From assembly GCF_014845115.1 (NCBI RefSeq), contig NZ_NKUI01000012.1:1-39648 (forward strand): a stretch of 39,648 nt of DNA, written 5' to 3'. Below the pieces are notes generated by a model that was given only the letters and a program-made list of their open reading frames with translations, ran no database searches and was not told the DNA's origin. This stretch comes from Methylorubrum zatmanii. GTDB lineage: Bacteria; Pseudomonadota; Alphaproteobacteria; Rhizobiales; Beijerinckiaceae. Positions 36,071 through 39,648 of this stretch are shown here, piece by piece (positions within the stretch are counted from its first letter, which is position 1; each line of letters begins with the position of its first letter). A program made the translations under genes and the position numbers.

Positions 36071-37152
36071 GACGGTTTCCTTTGCGCGAGCCGGACGAGG
36101 TGGGGCGCCACGTGATCGAGGGGCAGCACCCGCGCGGCGGCGTTGAGGCGCACCGCCGCCGCCGGCATGCCGTAGACGACGGCGCTGCTCTCATGTTCGG
36201 CCACCGTGGCGGCGCCGGCCTTGCGCATCTCCAGAAGCCCCTGTGCGCCGTCCTCGCCCATTCCCGTGAGCAGGACACCGATTCCCTGCGGACCGGCCTG
36301 CCGGGCGACAGAGCGGAACAGGACGGTCGCGGCCGGGCGCTGGCCGCCGACGGGGGCCGCGTCGCTGACGCGCAGCACGCCGTGGGGGCCGAGTTCGAGG
36401 TGCCGGTCTCCGGGGGCGACGTAGACATGCCCGGCCTGCATGGTCTGGCCGTCCCGCGCCACGGCGACGGAGAGCGGCACCACCCCGTCGAGCCAGCTGG
36501 CGAAGCCGTCCATGAAGGCCGCGCCCATGTGCTGGACGAGGAGAACGGGCAGCGGGAACTCTGCCGTGAGGCCGCCGATCATCTTGGCCAGAGCGGGGGG
36601 GCCGCCGGTCGAGGCGGCCACCGCCAGGACGCTCGGCGTCGCCTGCGCCTCGAACACGGCGGGCGTTTCCGGGATGGGGCTGGCCTTCCGCTCGTTCCAT
36701 CCCGCGCCGATGGGACGGCGGCGGATCACCGGCACGGCGGCCATGATGCGCAATTGCGTGCAGATCTCGCCGGCCACCGCCTCGTAGCCGTCATTGGTCG
36801 TGGCGACCGGCTTCTCGACCACGGAGAGGGCGCCGGCCCGCAGGGCGTTCATCGAGATCTTGAGCGAAGCATCCTCGACCGAATCGGCGATCACCACGAT
36901 CGGCGTCGGCCGGTCGGCCATGATCCGGCGGGTCGTCTCCAGCCCGTCGATTCCCGGCAGGCGGATATCCATGGAGATCACGTCCGGCCGCAGGGTCGCG
37001 ATGGCCGCGAGCGCCGCTTCGCCGGATTCGACCGCGCCGGCCAGTTCGAGCCGGGGATCGCGGGCGATGATGTGAGTCAGCAGGATCCGCACCACCAGCG
37101 AATCCTCGACCACCAGCACGCGCACGCGTGGAAGCGCGATATCCCCGTTCAC
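36067..37152 (-). CDS. cheB: Chemotaxis protein-glutamate methylesterase/deamidase CheB
   Basis: CheB (361 aa) removes methyl groups from chemoreceptors, or deamidates them, for adaptation. Residues 10-135 form the receiver (ED at 16-17, D62 in SMDIRLPGIDG, K114 in VEKP). The place of the usual switch Ser/Thr reads VVIADS, so the switch is atypical. The C-terminal methylesterase (about 172-355) has S181 in AASTGGPP, H208 in LVQHMG and D301 in LLTGMGEDGAQG, the full catalytic triad. GTG start; 4-nt overlap with both the cheA-like gene and the following kinase gene. A matching cheR is not inside the window. Confidence 0.93.
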
Positions 37153-39368
37153 AGCAATTGACCGATGGTATCCAAGAGTTCGCGCTGATCGAACTTCTGT
37201 TTGGTGAGATAGGCGTCGGCGCCGAGCTGAAGGCCGCGGGCCACGTCTTCCTCGTCGCCGCGGGAAGTCATCAGCACGATCGGCAGGCGGGCGAAATCCT
37301 CTTCCGCCCTCAGCGCCTCGACCAAGCCGAAGCCCGTGAGGCGCGGCATCTCCACATCCGCCACGACGAGATCGACGGGCTCGATGCGCGCGCGCAGGCG
37401 GTCGAGCGCCTCCTGCCCGTCCACGCAGACGATCACGCGGTAGCCCGCAGCTTCCAAGATGCTCTTCTCCAGGGTGCGGGTGGTGATCGAATCATCGACA
37501 ACGAGAATCGTCGAACGTCGTTTTTCCGGCATCGTTCCGTTGCCGGGATCGTGCGCCCCCGGTTGTGGCCGCGCGGCCCGCGGGCCGGCCCGCCCGAGGC
37601 GGTCGATCAGGCCATCGGGGTCGAGGACGAGGACCGGAATGTCCGTGCCGAGGATCACCGTTCCGGTGACGAGGCTGGCATCGTTGCCGATGGGCGGAGC
37701 CGGCAACACGAGGAGCGTCCGTACCTCGTCGAGCCGATCGACCGCGAGCAGGCAGCGGCCGCGCGTGCCGCGCAGGCGGATGACCGGGATCGTCGTGCCC
37801 TCCGGACGGCCGGGCCTCGCCCCCAGCAGCTCACTCAGGTCGCCGAGGGGCAGGGTGAGCCGTTCCCCGCCCTCTCCCTGAACCTGCGCGACGGGACGGC
37901 CCGACACCGTGTCGAGGGATGCCGGATCGAGCCGCGACAGCGCCTCCGCCGCCCCGCTCGGCAAGGCGTAGCGGGTGCCGCCGGCCTCGACGATCAGCAC
38001 CGGCCGCCGGGCGGCTGAGAGGGGCAGGGTGAGAATCAGCGAGGTGCCGTGCGGCGCGCGGCGGGCGAGTCGCGCCTGCCCGTGCAGGGAGCGGGCCACC
38101 TCGGCCACCACCGACAGGCCCATGCCGCGGCCGGATAGGGCATCGACCGCGCCCGCGGTCGAGAAGCCGGGCTCGAAGGGCAGCGCCAGCAGCTCCTCCG
38201 CGTCGAGGCTGTCTCCCGGCGCCACCAGACCCCGCTCCCGCCCGGTCGCCTCGATGGCTGCGAGGTCCGGGCCGCGACCGTCGTCGTGGATGCCGAGCAC
38301 GAGGCGCCCGCCCTGGGCCTCGACGGTGAGCTGGATCGACAGCGCTGCCGGCTTGCCCTGGCGCCGCCGCGCCTCCGCATCCTCCGCCCCGTGGCTCAGG
38401 GCATTGCGCAGGGCGTGCAGCACCGGGTCCTTGAGGGCCTGGAGCATCGAGCGCTCTACCGGCAGGTCGAGGCCGCGGGTGCTCACCTCCACGTCTCGGC
38501 CATCGGCCCGCGCCCTGTCGCGCACGGCGCGGGCGAGGCCGCCGAAGACCGTCTCGGCCGGCACCAGAGCGAGGCGTTCGGCCTCCTCGCGCAGGCGCCG
38601 CGCCGCCGTTTCGACGGACAGGACAGCAGCCTTGTGGCCCTGGGCGAGATCGGCCGCCTCGCGGGACAGGGTGCCGAGTCCGCTCTCGATCTCGGCGAGC
38701 GCCCGGCGCAGGCTCGCAACTTCCGACTCGTCCTCTCCCGTCATCGCACGGCGGGCAGCCTCGGCGCGACGGCGAAGCTCCCCCGCATGTGCCGAAAGCC
38801 GGGCGATCCGGCCGGCGACGGCTCCCTGACCCGGCAGGGCGGCCCAGAGCCCGTGGCTCGCCCGCGTCAGCGCTTCCACTGCCGCCGCGGGCACCCGCAG
38901 CACCGCCTGCGACGGCTCGGCCAAGGGCTCGGCTGCGACCGCCGCAGGAAGCGCGGGAGTGGCGGCCTCGGCAGCAGGCGCGGCGGGAGGAGACACCGGA
39001 ATGGCAACCGCCTCGGAATCGAGACAGGCATTCAGGGCAGCGATCGCATCCTCCGGCATCACCGCCTGTCCGCCCGCGGCGACGTAGGCTTCGATGCGGT
39101 CGAGGGCGAGATGGGTTGCCGCCCTCGCCGCCCGGTCCAGGGGGCGGCCTCCGCTGCTGATGCGCTCGAACAGGGCTTCGAGCTGGTGCGCAACAGCCTC
39201 GACCGGCGGCAGATCGACGGCGCGGGCGGCTCCCTTCAGGCTATGGGCGCGACGAAAGACATCCTGCCAATCGACAGGACCCTCCGTCGCGAGCGCGGCA
39301 CGGATGGCGTCGAGATGCTCCCGGTGCTCGACCTCGAAGGCGGCGAGAAGCTGCTGGCGAATATCCAT
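37149..39368 (-). CDS. CheA-type hybrid kinase (HPt-HATPase-CheW-REC)
   Basis: The 739-aa product is the central kinase of the array. Domains in order are HPt with H42 in RRAHSLKGAAR, an Ala/Pro-rich linker (about 120-165), a helical dimerisation-like region, the CheA ATPase domain (LVPAETVFGGLARAVRDRA, HALRNALSHGAED, IHDDGRGPDL, PGFSTAGAVDALSGRGMGLSVV), a CheW-like domain (about 475-600) and a C-terminal receiver (619-739, D671 in VVADVEMPRLTG). The N-box has Ser where classical CheA has Asp (ALSHG for DHG). CheA proteins fused to a receiver are usual in systems that do not control flagella directly. It lies 24 bp after the chemoreceptor gene and overlaps cheB by 4 nt. Confidence 0.92.
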   Translation of the reverse strand: MDIRQQLLAAFEVEHREHLDAIRAALATEGPVDWQDVFRRAHSLKGAARAVDLPPVEAVAHQLEALFERISSGGRPLDRAARAATHLALDRIEAYVAAGGQAVMPEDAIAALNACLDSEAVAIPVSPPAAPAAEAATPALPAAVAAEPLAEPSQAVLRVPAAAVEALTRASHGLWAALPGQGAVAGRIARLSAHAGELRRRAEAARRAMTGEDESEVASLRRALAEIESGLGTLSREAADLAQGHKAAVLSVETAARRLREEAERLALVPAETVFGGLARAVRDRARADGRDVEVSTRGLDLPVERSMLQALKDPVLHALRNALSHGAEDAEARRRQGKPAALSIQLTVEAQGGRLVLGIHDDGRGPDLAAIEATGRERGLVAPGDSLDAEELLALPFEPGFSTAGAVDALSGRGMGLSVVAEVARSLHGQARLARRAPHGTSLILTLPLSAARRPVLIVEAGGTRYALPSGAAEALSRLDPASLDTVSGRPVAQVQGEGGERLTLPLGDLSELLGARPGRPEGTTIPVIRLRGTRGRCLLAVDRLDEVRTLLVLPAPPIGNDASLVTGTVILGTDIPVLVLDPDGLIDRLGRAGPRAARPQPGAHDPGNGTMPEKRRSTILVVDDSITTRTLEKSILEAAGYRVIVCVDGQEALDRLRARIEPVDLVVADVEMPRLTGFGLVEALRAEEDFARLPIVLMTSRGDEEDVARGLQLGADAYLTKQKFDQRELLDTIGQLL

Positions 39369-39392
39369 GCGGCGGGCGGCTCTCGCGATCCG

Positions 39393-39648
39393 TCAAAACC
39401 GATAGCGCTCGGCGAGGGCCATCAGGTTCTGGGCCAGCTCGGTGAGGTTGGCCGAGGCGGTCTCGACCTCGCGGGTGCCGGCGGCCGTCTGCTGGCTCGC
39501 CTGGCGGATGTTCTGCAACGCCCCCATCACCTGCTCGATGCCGAGCTGCTGCTGGTTGGTCGAGGCCACGATCTGCTGGAAGGTCTGGACCCCCTCCTCC
39601 ACCCGTGCCGCCATCTCCTCGATGGTGTGCACCGTCGCATCGGTGCGG
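39393..39648 (-). CDS. Methyl-accepting chemotaxis protein, C-terminal fragment
   Basis: Only the last 84 codons are in the window; the gene continues beyond the end. The sequence is the distal part of the chemoreceptor signalling coiled coil: TIEEMAARVEEGVQTFQQIV, then TNQQQLGIEQVMGALQNIR and QQTAAGTREVETA, with the Gln/Ala-rich heptads and methylation-helix style of MCPs. It ends in LAERYRF without the C-terminal pentapeptide used by CheR/CheB in some receptors. It is the receptor for the kinase encoded 24 bp downstream. The sensing domain is not visible. Confidence 0.9.
   Translation of the reverse strand, partial: RTDATVHTIEEMAARVEEGVQTFQQIVASTNQQQLGIEQVMGALQNIRQASQQTAAGTREVETASANLTELAQNLMALAERYRF

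Overview
The window is very GC-rich (codons ending in G/C, frequent GTG/TTG starts, weak Shine-Dalgarno signals) and carries gene orders typical of alphaproteobacterial Hyphomicrobiales: proB-proA-nadD-rsfS, ftsE-ftsX next to a YdcF-type gene, uvrC-pgsA-moaD, and an hpt gene beside a CpdR-like receiver. Together with the tungstate uptake locus and the style of the dispersed palindromes, this suggests Methylobacterium/Methylorubrum or a close relative. The genus is inferred from gene content; no search was run. The sequence looks chromosomal. No insertion sequence, phage gene, CRISPR array, rRNA or tRNA was recognised.

Layout. 1-5 kb: a periplasmic L,D-transpeptidase faces a CheZ phosphatase, followed by uvrC-pgsA-moaD (DNA repair, phosphatidylglycerol synthesis, molybdopterin synthase small subunit). 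5-10 kb: a lone zinc-binding ABC lipoprotein-type receptor gene (znuA) behind a Zur-like palindrome, a Spy/CpxP-like periplasmic protein, an MsbA-type ABC exporter and an aldose epimerase. 10-13.5 kb: the minus-strand proB-proA-nadD-rsfS run. 13.8-19.2 kb: two single-domain receivers, the divisome/envelope set ydcF-ftsX-ftsE, a zinc-ribbon membrane protein and hypoxanthine phosphoribosyltransferase. 19.3-26.4 kb: TspO, a Cys/Met-metabolism PLP enzyme, a four-cysteine secreted protein, the divergent glucan genes opgH and opgG, a secreted PRC-barrel protein and a tiny membrane protein.

26.5-31.7 kb is a molybdenum/tungsten island: tupB-tupC-tupA (tungstate importer, minus strand), a divergent one-component regulator combining a ModE-like DNA-binding domain with an oxyanion-binding-like domain, then moeA and mobB for cofactor insertion and maturation. 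With moaD at 4.7 kb the window covers oxyanion uptake, sensing and use in pterin cofactor enzymes.

32.2-39.6 kb: a 57-residue metallothionein, then a tightly packed minus-strand signalling operon. In transcription order it is a chemoreceptor (5' part outside the window), a CheA-type kinase with CheW-like and receiver domains, CheB, a REC-REC-histidine kinase and a REC-PAS-histidine kinase-REC. The last four genes each overlap the next by 4 nt. This is the most interesting system here: a chemosensory array that probably feeds conventional two-component kinases, as in 'alternative cellular function' Che systems, rather than only a flagellar CheY.

Other structure: three copies of one roughly 47-nt dispersed palindrome (4.94, 16.9 and 18.8 kb), a 61-nt hairpin with 18-bp perfect arms (5.02 kb), a 67-nt imperfect palindrome in the only gene-free stretch over 300 bp (31.7-32.2 kb), and several terminator-like hairpins between convergent genes.
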